From NCBI GenBank assembly GCA_013695475.1, contig JACDAJ010000304.1, positions 1-33,698 of the forward strand: a stretch of 33,698 nt of DNA, read 5' to 3'. A model generated the notes under the pieces. The model searched no databases and was not told the DNA's origin. It saw only the letters and a list, made by a program, of their open reading frames with translations. The stretch comes from Rubrobacter sp. (GTDB taxonomy: Bacteria; Actinomycetota; Rubrobacteria; Rubrobacterales; Rubrobacteraceae). This document shows, in pieces, positions 7,769 through 14,815 of this stretch (the stretch's first letter is position 1; every line of letters begins with the position of its first letter). The position numbers and the translations under genes were made by a program.

Positions 7769-8975
7769 CGATGTCCGGGTCGGCGCGGAGGATGCTCCGA
7801 AGCCCCGAGGCGAACGTGAGTCCGGCGCGTGAGTTTATTTGTATTTGAGCCGGGCCGGAGAGGCGGTATTCGACCGGGTCTTCGATGGTGACGATCTTCT
7901 TCTCCGGCGAATTGAGCGCGGCGAGCGTCGCATACAATGTCGTGGATTTCCCGCTCCCCGTCGGCCCGGTCGCGAGGATCGTCCCATACGGACGGCGGAA
8001 GATTCGCTCATACGTATCGAGGAGATCGGCGGGGAGTCCGAGCCTCGTGAAATCCACTTCGAGGGAGGCCGCGTCGAGGAGCCGAAGCACGACTCCCTCG
8101 CCGTGGACGGTCGGGAGCGAGGCTGCGCGGAGGTCTATTTTCCCCGTCTCGGACTCGAACGAGAAGCGGCCATCCTGTGGGAGGCGCCTCTCGGCGACGT
8201 CGAGGTCGGCCATGACTTTGACCCGCGTTACGAGTCCGTTCGCGAGCCTCGCCGGGACGCTCATCGCCTCTCGGAGAACACCGTCTATGCGGTACCGGAC
8301 GGCGAGCCTTCCGGAGTGCGGTTCGATGTGGATGTCCGACGCCCCCTGTGAGACCGCCCGCCGCAAAAGCGAGTCGAAAAGCCTCACCACCGGAGCGTCG
8401 TCCGGACTCGACTCGACGAGCGTGTCCGGCTCGCTCGATTCCTCCGGCTCCGAACCTTCCGTCTCGCGGAGAACCTCGCTCCGCACCCGGTCCTCGCGGT
8501 CGAAAAGCGCGTCGAGCGCGGAAATTATCGCGTCCGTCGTCGCCATCACCGGGGAGATGGGATGGCCGGATATCATCCGCAAATCCTCGACGGCGTATAT
8601 GTCCGCCGGATTCTCCATCGCCACGACGACCCCCTCTCCGTCGAGCCGGAGCGGAACCGCCACGAAGCGGCGCATCGCTTTTTCGGGGATAAGTGCGAGG
8701 GCTTCCGGGGCGACCGATTTCGGGTCAATTTCCTCGAATGGAAGCCCGAGGCGTTTCGCCCGCGCCCTCGAAAGATCCTCTTCGGTGGCGAAGCCCATCG
8801 AGACGAGCGTCCTCTCGATGCCCTCGCGCCGGACGCGGCTTTCGGAGAGGGCGGCCCCGATTTGCTCCGGCGAAACCACGCCCTCGGACACGAGAACGCC
8901 AAGCACGGTCTCCCGTCCCCGCGCCGCCTTTCGGCGGGCGAGGGAGCCTCCGTCGCCGCTCTTCGAATCTTCCAA
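7671..8975 (-). pseudogene. Type II secretion/type IV pilus assembly ATPase (GspE/PilB family), 3' end lost to insertion
   Basis: The protein has an MshEN/T2SSE N-terminal domain (about residues 25-155), an acidic linker, and the secretion-ATPase domain with GASDIHIEPH, DLDVAERRLPQDGR, Walker A GPTGSGKS (337-344) and Walker B ILRADPDIVMIGEVRD. It stops at residue 434, just after ALTGHLVLTT, where relatives continue for roughly 130 residues including the His/zinc-binding region and oligomer contacts. The last four codons come from the island. The start is uncertain: TTG at 8975 follows a weak GGGAG. The family powers pilin polymerisation at the inner membrane, so this copy should be non-functional unless the insertion is excised. 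It may serve the prepilin operon at 13196-16068. Confidence 0.85.
7680..7700. other. Probable integration junction (att-like) inside gspE/pilB
   Basis: Recombinase-gene sequence passes directly into gspE/pilB here. On the minus strand the ATPase reads GHLVLTT and then FSQD plus stop; relatives continue with LHTND. The rare codons CTA and ACA just before the break are unlike the CTC/ACG preference of the gene and hint that the boundary is a few bases inside GHLVL. Large serine integrases normally lie next to their attachment site, which fits. Confidence 0.55.
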
Positions 8976-9299
8976 AACCGACTCCCGAAAAGAAGATCGG
9001 GCACCTTTCCCGAAAAATCATTCTCTCACAGCGAAGCCGAAGCCGGAACGAAAACCGCCGAGCGAAGCGAGCGCGCATCGAATCCGGTCGAAGGAACCGG
9101 TGTCCGCCACGCGACCCGAGATCCCACACCGTCCGGCGCGGAGGCGGCTCGACGGGGCGTTTCCGGTGGCGGCGATCCGGAAAGTCGTCTCCGCGAGGCG
9201 GGTTCGCATCCACGAAGTCCGACACGGAAATCAAAAGTCGGCAGGCTGAAATGCCGACCGCGAAGCGCGTGCGCGGCGAGCCGAAGGCGCGAAGTCGCT
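8976..9299. other. Intergenic region without a supported gene
   Basis: This GC-rich stretch between the gspE/pilB start and the flavin reductase stop contains repeated short words of the type GAAGCCGAAGCC and GAGCGAAGCGAGCG. These are common in other intergenic regions here. Open frames through it are antisense or shadow extensions, and I see no terminator or promoter that I would defend. Confidence 0.5.
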
Positions 9300-9779
9300 T
9301 TACCCGCCGTATTCCATCGGGGTGTCGAGGTCGGTGAGGATGTCGGCGGGGCGTTTCAGATTCGAGGCGACGACTTCGCCGAGGTATACGGTGTGGTCTC
9401 CGGCCTCCATTTTTCCGGCGACGCGGCATTCGAGGTGGGCGAAGGCTTCATCGAAGATCGGGGCTCCCGTCTCCCCGGCGACGAACTCCGCGCCCCCGAC
9501 GGTCTCCCCTTCGTGCTGGACGGGTTCGGTGAAGCGGCGGGCGAGGTCTTCTTGCTCGGAGTCGAGGAAGTTTACGGAGAAGACCCCCGAATCCTCGATG
9601 AGGTCGTGGGAGTGATGGTCTTTGCGGGCGGCGACGATGATTTGCTGCGGCTCGAAGGAAACTTGCGAAACCCAGCAAGTCGTGAAGCCGTTCGCCTCGC
9701 CGTCGCCGCCGATGACGCCCGTAATATAGAAACCGTACGGGATGGTTTTAAGAATCTCACTGCGTGTTTGATCTTCCAT
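9300..9779 (-). CDS. Flavin reductase-like, FMN-binding split-barrel protein
   Basis: The 159-residue protein belongs to the flavin reductase (DIM6/NTAB) family. It begins with the typical ILKTIPYGFYITGV segment, has the flavin-binding stretch ANGFTTCWVSQVSFEPQQI, and later AHLECRVAGKMEAGDHTVYLGEV. Members bind FMN and either pass reduced flavin to a monooxygenase or act as flavin-dependent oxidoreductases in the cytoplasm; the partner is unknown. The ATG is preceded by a strong ribosome-binding site (GGAAGGGGAGAC). It is transcribed away from the AhpD-like gene, with about 155 bp between the two starts. Confidence 0.85.
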   Translation of the reverse strand: MEDQTRSEILKTIPYGFYITGVIGGDGEANGFTTCWVSQVSFEPQQIIVAARKDHHSHDLIEDSGVFSVNFLDSEQEDLARRFTEPVQHEGETVGGAEFVAGETGAPIFDEAFAHLECRVAGKMEAGDHTVYLGEVVASNLKRPADILTDLDTPMEYGG

Positions 9780-9855
9780 GTCTCCCCTTCCAATGGTGTT
9801 CTCTCCGACGACGTTTCCCTACCCCGGCGGAATCTCGGCTAAACGGCGAGCTTCT

Positions 9856-9884
9856 TTGAGCCGGGCCGCTCGTTCCGTTAAAAT
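9856..9884 (+). promoter_or_regulatory. Sigma70-type promoter of the AhpD-like selenoprotein gene
   Basis: A -35 TTGAGC (9856-9861) and a -10 TAAAAT (9879-9884) are separated by 17 bp. Transcription would begin near 9891, about 44 bp before the ATG. Confidence 0.55.
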
Positions 9885-9934
9885 CATCCGGTCTTCCGAA
9901 TGCGGGAGAGGGAATTCGACGAAAGGAGAAAGGG

Positions 9935-10480
9935 ATGGCAAGGATATCCTTCGTGACCGACGAGGCGGCGCCCCCGGAGGTGAAGGAGGTGTATGAGACG
10001 GCGCACGGCGACTTCGGCATACTTTTCAACACGTACCGCGCCCTCGCGCACCGTCCGGAGATAGTGGATGCGTGGCATCGGCTTCTCGCTTCGATCCTCG
10101 GCGCGGGCGATGTCGAGCCGCAACTCAAAATGCTCGCCTTCACTGCGGGTTCCGAGGCGAACGAGTGCAATTACTGACAGAGTCACGGAGCTGGCCTGGT
10201 TCAGGCCACCGGAGGCACCGAGGAGAAAGCCGGAGCCGTCGCCGACAGCGATAGCTCGAACCTCTACGACGACCGCGAAAAAGCCGTCATCGCATACGCG
10301 AGGGAACTCGCCCAAACCGCCACCGTCAGCGACGAGACTTTCCAGAAATTGAAAAGCCATTTCCCGTCCGAGTCGGATCTCGTGGAAATACACATGGCCG
10401 CCGCCCTCCCGAACATCACGAACCGCGTGAACAACCCGCTAAATATCGAAATCGAAGAAGGGATAAAGGCGGTTCGTTAG
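9935..10480 (+). CDS. AhpD-like/carboxymuconolactone decarboxylase-family selenoprotein (Sec at codon 81)
   Basis: ATG 9935 follows GAAAGGAGAAAGGG. The frame reads ARISFVTDEAAPPEVKEVYE, then LAFTAGSEANECNY, then UGA (10175-10177), and continues without interruption to TAG at 10478-10480 through QSHGAGLVQATGG and MAAALPNITNRVNNPLNIEI. AhpD-type proteins carry a CxxC redox pair followed by His. Here the second Cys is UGA, giving C78-N-Y-U81, with H84 just after. A hairpin suitable as a bacterial SECIS follows at once (10192-10208). The full product is 181 residues. The family reduces peroxides or acts as a thiol-disulfide oxidoreductase in the cytoplasm; Sec should increase peroxidase reactivity. 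It has its own promoter and terminator. Alternative: a pseudogene with a nonsense codon, made less likely by the exact Cys position, the intact downstream frame and the hairpin. Confidence 0.8.
10175..10208 (+). promoter_or_regulatory. Putative bacterial SECIS element (AhpD-like gene)
   Basis: After the UGA at 10175-10177, TGGCCTG (10192-10198) pairs perfectly with CAGGCCA (10202-10208) around the loop GTT. The loop begins 21 nt after the UGA, within the 16-37 nt range described for bacterial SECIS hairpins, and its first base is the expected G. The loop is short (3 nt); opening the closing G-C pair gives a 5-nt loop GGTTC. Confidence 0.65.
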
Positions 10481-10498
10481 CGGCTGACCGAAGCATTC

Positions 10499-10534
10499 GG
10501 ATCCGCCGCGCGATTTCGTGGCGGATCCATTTTT
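10499..10534 (+). terminator. Rho-independent terminator after the AhpD-like gene
   Basis: A perfect 9-bp stem, GGATCCGCC (10499-10507) with GGCGGATCC (10520-10528), encloses a 12-nt loop and is followed by ATTTTT. It begins 18 bp after the TAG, which supports translation running to that stop rather than ending at the UGA. Confidence 0.7.
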
Positions 10535-10906
10535 CCGAAGCTTTCGCCATTTGGGAAGGAGCTTCGCCGGAAAACAAGCACGCCCCCGAAGCGGGCGCAG
10601 CGCGAAGCGACGCGAAACATCTCCCCGTCCCCACACAAACAAAGACGCGAAGTCATCATCCGGATCCCATACGACACGCGAAGCGCGCGCGGTGGATTCA
10701 AAGTTTCGGAACTTCCGACGAAGGCACGGAAACGAAATCAAAACGCGGACGCGCCGCAAAAAGCCGACAAGCCGAAAGCGAATGCGCGGCGGATCCGTCC
10801 TTCCGGGCTTTACGGGCGAAGGCGCACGGGAAACGAAACCGGAAAATAGACCCGCCGAAAAAGCTGACAAGCGAATCGTGCGCGGCTCGACGAAGGAGAG
10901 CCGTCC
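10535..10906. other. Intergenic region without a supported gene
   Basis: This is convergent space between the AhpD-like terminator and the end of the UbiB-like gene. Long open frames exist on both strands but have no start signals, no motifs and extreme Arg/Pro content typical of GC-rich shadows. Short GAAGCG and GGCGGATC words recur. Confidence 0.5.
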
Positions 10907-12574
10907 TCACAATCTCCCCGACCGGATGATCCCCACGAGAAGCATGATCCCCATAACCGCCGCCGCCACAAAGCCGACGAACCCGAAAATACTCACCCCA
11001 AGAATTTGTATTCCGCCCTCCACGAAAATGCCGAGCATCGAAGACCCGATGATGAGCGCGGCAATGAGGAACGCGAAGACAAGCCGATTCGCAAGAATGT
11101 CCACTTTGGAAATAAGCTCGTCGAGGCCGCCGTGCCGGAACCGGACCTCGACCTCGCCGTCTTTGAGTTCCCCGAGGAGGGCGTGTATTTGCCGGGGATA
11201 GTCGGCGTACGCGTCGGGGTTCCCGAGCTTCCTCGCCGTCCGGGCCGCGACATACAACGGGTCGCGGTACCGGGCGACGAGCGATTCGACTCCCTCGGCG
11301 GCGGCGATCGTGGAAGGTTTGTCGCCGCGGCCGCCGTCTTTGTCGTCGCGGAGTTTTTCGGCTTCGACGAGGGACTCGAGCATCCGGGCGAGTTCGGGTT
11401 GTATGGACGCGCCTCCGCGCCGGAACGCTTCGAGGGTTCTCGCCCGGATCTCCGAGAGCGGATGCTCCCTCCACAGCGGCCCACCGAGCGTCCCCATCGC
11501 CTCCCGAAGCTCCCTTTTCAGCGCGGCGGCGTTCGTCGGCGTGCTTCCGGGGCCGGGCGTGCCTCCGCCCGCGAGCGAAAGCATTTGAACGACCCCGTCC
11601 ACATCCTCGCGCCTCGCCGCGGCGAAAACCTCCGCGAGGCCGCGCATCCGCTCCGGCTCGATGGAGAACGACTCCGTCGGGTCGGCGATCCATATTTCCC
11701 CCGTCCTCCCGTCCACCGCATACCGCTCCGGTCGGATGTCGGCGAAGAAAACGCCTTCGAGGAGCGCGAGTTTTATAAGCTCGTCCGAGACGACGCGAAG
11801 CTGCTCATGGCTCGGCTCCCCGCCCGCCGCCTCGAACGTGATGCACCGCCCCGCCGAGTGGCTCCGGTACACCTTCGGAACCCGAAGCCCGAAACCCTCG
11901 ACCCCTTCGAGTTTCCGCGCCGTCTGCGCGGCGAAGTGCATGTCTCTCCGGTGCGTGGTTTGCGCGGCGAAGTCCGAGACGATTTGCGACGGGTTCACCG
12001 GGAGCCTTTCGCCGAGCCGCCTCCGGGCGAGGTCGGCGACCGGGCGCATTGCGAGGAGGTCGCGTCGAATGCCCGGCCTCCGGAACACGACGAGGGCCGG
12101 CCTCCCGCCCGGAAGCGTCGCCCGGTGCGACTGCGTGAGCGGCCCGACCCGGTGCGGCGACTCGTCGAAATCCAAAAACATCCGGTGGAGGTCGTTGCCG
12201 AGGTCGCTTTCGAGAAGGGCGCGCGCCTCCTCGAACGGCACGGCACGCATCCGAGCCGACGACCTCCCGAGTTCGTCCGCGACGCCGGGTGGGATGGCGT
12301 CCCGCCTCGTCGAGAGGTATCGTCCGAGTTCGACGTAGTTCGAGCCGAGATCCTCGAAAGACCTCCTCAGCCGAACCCCGACCCGCCCGAAGTCCGTCCT
12401 CCGCCCCGGTGTGAACCGCCGCCGAAACACGAACCCGAACCCATACTCCGCCCCGACCCGCGCAATGGTCGCCACCCGCCGGGCGGGACTCTCCGGAAGA
12501 TCCGCCGCCGCGATCTCCGACTCCGGAAGCTCCGGCTCTTTTCTCGCTTCGTCCACGAAAAGAGGATATAGCAA
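10907..12574 (-). CDS. UbiB/AarF (ABC1)-family protein with degenerate kinase motifs, probable pseudokinase
   Basis: The fold signature is clear: LGSNYVELGRYLSTRRDAIP (about 77-96), QSHRATLPGGRPALVVFRRPG (148-168), and two C-terminal transmembrane helices (about 500-520 and 528-550). Almost every catalytic residue is changed. The family KxGQ is ELGR (82-85). The ATP-binding Lys of AVKVQRPG is Val163. The HxDxHPGN loop is FADIRPER (276-283), and the DFG-like motif is ADPT (296-299). UbiB proteins are membrane-associated atypical kinases/ATPases supporting quinone or lipid metabolism; this one probably works as a binding or scaffold protein, or is decaying. The uninterrupted 555-codon frame argues for function. 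The start is uncertain: TTG 12574 or GTG 12556, neither with a good ribosome-binding site. Confidence 0.75.
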   Translation of the reverse strand: MLYPLFVDEARKEPELPESEIAAADLPESPARRVATIARVGAEYGFGFVFRRRFTPGRRTDFGRVGVRLRRSFEDLGSNYVELGRYLSTRRDAIPPGVADELGRSSARMRAVPFEEARALLESDLGNDLHRMFLDFDESPHRVGPLTQSHRATLPGGRPALVVFRRPGIRRDLLAMRPVADLARRRLGERLPVNPSQIVSDFAAQTTHRRDMHFAAQTARKLEGVEGFGLRVPKVYRSHSAGRCITFEAAGGEPSHEQLRVVSDELIKLALLEGVFFADIRPERYAVDGRTGEIWIADPTESFSIEPERMRGLAEVFAAARREDVDGVVQMLSLAGGGTPGPGSTPTNAAALKRELREAMGTLGGPLWREHPLSEIRARTLEAFRRGGASIQPELARMLESLVEAEKLRDDKDGGRGDKPSTIAAAEGVESLVARYRDPLYVAARTARKLGNPDAYADYPRQIHALLGELKDGEVEVRFRHGGLDELISKVDILANRLVFAFLIAALIIGSSMLGIFVEGGIQILGVSIFGFVGFVAAAVMGIMLLVGIIRSGRL

Positions 12575-12660
12575 TCGGGCGCGCGTCGTCAGCGAAAGTC
12601 CGCCCGCGGATTGGCTACAATGGAGGGAGGGAAATCAGCCAGATTTAAAAGGAGTGCGTT

Positions 12661-13044
12661 TTGGAGTACGTCCACACATGTTATCGGGTTCTCGACCTCG
12701 ACCGGAGCATTGATTTTTATACGAACAAACTCGGCCTCGAACTCACTCGGCAAGTTCCGATCGGAGACGACGCGACGAACGCTTTCTTCGCCGTCCCCGG
12801 CGACCCCGAGCCGCGCCTCGAACTCACGCTGAATCACGATCAAACCGAGCCATACCCGCTCGGCGAGGGATACTCCCACGTCGCGTTCGCCGTCGAAGAC
12901 CTCGATGCCCTCGCAAACAAACTCGAACAAGCCGGAGGCGTGGATTTCGAGAGCAAACCACACGCGATGGGGAGCGGAACCCGTATCTTCTTCGTCAAAG
13001 ACCCCGACGGATACCGCATCGAATTCATCGAGCGGAAACGGTAA
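12661..13044 (+). CDS. Glyoxalase I-like VOC-family protein
   Basis: The 127-residue protein has the two beta-alpha-beta-beta-beta halves of the vicinal oxygen chelate fold. Metal ligands expected for lactoylglutathione lyases are in place: H5, E54, H73 and E121. Typical segments are YRVLDLDRSIDFYTNKLG and KDPDGYRIEFIE. It probably isomerises the hemithioacetal of methylglyoxal with a cellular thiol. The start is TTG at 12661, six bases after AAAAGGAG; no ATG or GTG fits better. A lone TACAAT at 12616-12621 is a possible -10. Confidence 0.85.
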   Translation: MEYVHTCYRVLDLDRSIDFYTNKLGLELTRQVPIGDDATNAFFAVPGDPEPRLELTLNHDQTEPYPLGEGYSHVAFAVEDLDALANKLEQAGGVDFESKPHAMGSGTRIFFVKDPDGYRIEFIERKR

Positions 13045-13065
13045 AAGCCGGGTCGCTTCGCCGCC

Positions 13066-13124
13066 GTTATTGGCTTTTAGTTTTTGCCAACAACCACAAA
13101 CCAACAACCGGAGCGGAGACGAAG
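13066..13124. repeat. Dispersed intergenic hairpin repeat, copy A
   Basis: GTTATTGGC and GCCAACAAC form a stem around TTTTAGTTTTT, followed by CACAAACCAACAACCGGAGC. The same words appear in inverted orientation at 21847-21925 and, more diverged, at 29873-29934. It lies just after the glyoxalase-like gene and may help end transcription. Confidence 0.55.
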
Positions 13125-13139
13125 GCGGAGCGACCAAAA

Positions 13140-13190
13140 ATACGTAAATTTGGCTATGGCACATATGTAATTAACATGCCAATAATTCCG
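13140..13190 (+). promoter_or_regulatory. AT-rich region upstream of the prepilin operon
   Basis: This is a striking AT-rich patch in GC-rich DNA. TTGGCT (13150-13155) and TAACAT, 16 bp apart, could be -35 and -10. TTGGC and GCCAA form inverted arms that could be an operator. No strong ribosome-binding site precedes the ATG at 13196. Confidence 0.35.
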
Positions 13191-13195
13191 TCCCC

Positions 13196-13819
13196 ATGCG
13201 AGAGCGAGAGTTCGAGGAGCGGAATTTATTTGACGAGCGGGGCTTCACCCTCGCCGAATTGATCGCGTCCATTGCGATACTCGGGGTTCTCTTCGCTGTC
13301 GCGGTGGTCATTCTTTTCGGGGTACTCGAGCAAAGGCGGGTGGATGCGGCGGCGACTCAGTTCGCCTCCGACCTCCGGCTCGCCCACACGAGCGCGTCGA
13401 ATCAATTGACGGACTGGCGGGTTGTCTTCATGCCGGACGGGTCGCCGATTTCGGGGTGCGGCGACGCCGCGGGCGTGGATTATTGCATGGTGAAGCTCGA
13501 ATCCACATACACCGGAAAGTCGGGGAGCGCGGATCCGAAAGCCGTCGAGTTCGCGCCCCGTGATTTCCCGGAGGGAACGAAAATAAAGCGAATAAACTTC
13601 GAGCTTGACTGCGCCGCCGGAGGTCTCGGAGCCGCCGTCCCCCCGAGCGAATGCGGGCGCACGAGCACGCTCGAATTCAACTCCGACGGTACGGCGCGGA
13701 CGCTCCGCCCCGGCGTGAGCGCGAGCCTCATCATCGGCTCCGCCGACGGAACCCCCTCGCACAAAATCAGCTTCCGCGCCCCGACTTCGAGAGTCCGAAT
13801 TGAACGAAACATCCCATAA
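13196..13819 (+). CDS. Type IV pilin-like/pseudopilin protein (GspH/FimT type)
   Basis: The 207-residue protein has a short basic leader and the prepilin peptidase site RG|FTLAE, with Glu at mature position 5, followed by a hydrophobic helix (about 20-44). The C-terminal part is a globular domain with four Cys. Order and features fit the minor pseudopilin GspH/FimT. Such proteins are cleaved by PilD, inserted in the membrane and help prime the pilus. It is first in an operon of four overlapping genes. Confidence 0.8.
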   Translation: MREREFEERNLFDERGFTLAELIASIAILGVLFAVAVVILFGVLEQRRVDAAATQFASDLRLAHTSASNQLTDWRVVFMPDGSPISGCGDAAGVDYCMVKLESTYTGKSGSADPKAVEFAPRDFPEGTKIKRINFELDCAAGGLGAAVPPSECGRTSTLEFNSDGTARTLRPGVSASLIIGSADGTPSHKISFRAPTSRVRIERNIP

Positions 13820-14246
13820 AGAAGATGGACACCCCGAAAGCGGACACCCCGAAAGCGGACACTCCGAGTGTGGATATTCTCTCATCGAGGCCGTCGTGGC
13901 GATACTCATACTCGCCGTCGCCATCCTCCCGATGGCTTCGATGTTCGACTCCGCTTTGACCGCCTCCCAGTCCGGCGGCGACTATGACAAAGCCCGCGCC
14001 CTCGCGCACCGAACCCTCGAAGAGATACGCGCCCTCGATTTCGAGCGGGCCGTCGAGGAATATGAGTCCGGGACGCTTTCAAATTGCGCGTCGGGCAAAT
14101 TTTCGTGCGAAGTCGAGGCGGAGTTCGTGGATGGGAACCTCGCCCCGACCACCGATTCGAAGACGCGGATGCTCGTCGCGGTCGAGGTGGAATGGGACGG
14201 GAAATCGTTCGAGACATCCGGCCTCGTGGCGGCGGGTCGTCCATGA
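13800..14246 (+). CDS. Type IV pilus minor pilin, PilV/GspI-like
   Basis: The 148-residue protein has the prepilin site CG|YSLIEAVVAILILAVAI with Glu5. The leader contains a small tandem repeat, HPESGHPESG, encoded by a repeated 15-bp unit around 13829-13858. The C-terminal domain is acidic with one Cys pair. The only start giving the leader is TTG at 13800, inside the preceding gene (20-bp overlap), which implies translational coupling. Its end overlaps the next ATG (ATGA). Confidence 0.75.
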   Translation: MNETSHKEDGHPESGHPESGHSECGYSLIEAVVAILILAVAILPMASMFDSALTASQSGGDYDKARALAHRTLEEIRALDFERAVEEYESGTLSNCASGKFSCEVEAEFVDGNLAPTTDSKTRMLVAVEVEWDGKSFETSGLVAAGRP

Positions 14247-14815
14247 AACTCGTGAAGATATTTCGGAGAGAGGATGGATTCACGCTCATCGAGGCGCTCG
14301 TCGCGATGCTCGTGATGGTCACGGTGATGTTCGCTCTTTACGCGATCTTCGACGCGGGGGTTCGGATCTTCCGGTTCGGCAACGACAAGGCCGAGGCCGT
14401 CGAGAGCGCCCGCGTCGGCATGGAGCGGATGGAGCGAGAGCTTCGGGCCGCGTACCCGTATAGCCGGACGGATGGCGGCGCGGTTCTCTTTCCGGCCTTC
14501 GGGCCGAATCCTTCCGGGAGCATCTCTTTCGGCAATGATCTCAATGGAAACGGTGCCATCGGAGCCGCGAGTTCCGGGGAGAGGATCGAGTACCGTCTCG
14601 TGGACGAATCCCCTCCGACTCTTTATCGGCTGGGAAACCCCCTCGCCATGTCCGCGTCCCCCGGCGGCCTCGTCTTCACATACCTCGACGAAAACGGAAA
14701 CCTCGCTGCCGAGGAGAAGGACGTGTCGGTGGTTCGCATCGAACTCGCGATTGACGTGGAGGGACGCGCCCAAACTTTGACGACCGACGTCGCCCTCCGG
14801 AACCGGGCGGATTGA
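14243..14815 (+). CDS. Type IV pilus minor pilin, PilW/GspJ-like
   Basis: The 190-residue protein starts at ATG 14243, overlapping the previous stop by four bases (ATGA). The leader MKLVKIFRREDG precedes FTLIEALVAMLVMVTVM, a canonical class III signal with Glu5. Later segments (VGMERMERELRAAYPY, IEYRLVDESPPTLYRL) fit PilW/GspJ proteins. It would act with the neighbouring minor pilins as the pilus initiation complex. A longer upstream frame exists, but the overlap start is far more natural. Confidence 0.8.
   Translation: MKLVKIFRREDGFTLIEALVAMLVMVTVMFALYAIFDAGVRIFRFGNDKAEAVESARVGMERMERELRAAYPYSRTDGGAVLFPAFGPNPSGSISFGNDLNGNGAIGAASSGERIEYRLVDESPPTLYRLGNPLAMSASPGGLVFTYLDENGNLAAEEKDVSVVRIELAIDVEGRAQTLTTDVALRNRAD

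Noticed and set aside
7885-9249. Plus-strand frame of 454 codons
   Set aside because: It is antisense to gspE/pilB and is extremely rich in Ser and Arg, a typical shadow of a GC-rich gene; the minus-strand protein has all family motifs.
11006-12571. Plus-strand frame of 521 codons
   Set aside because: It is antisense to the UbiB-family gene, with Arg/Pro/Glu-rich shadow composition and no family resemblance.
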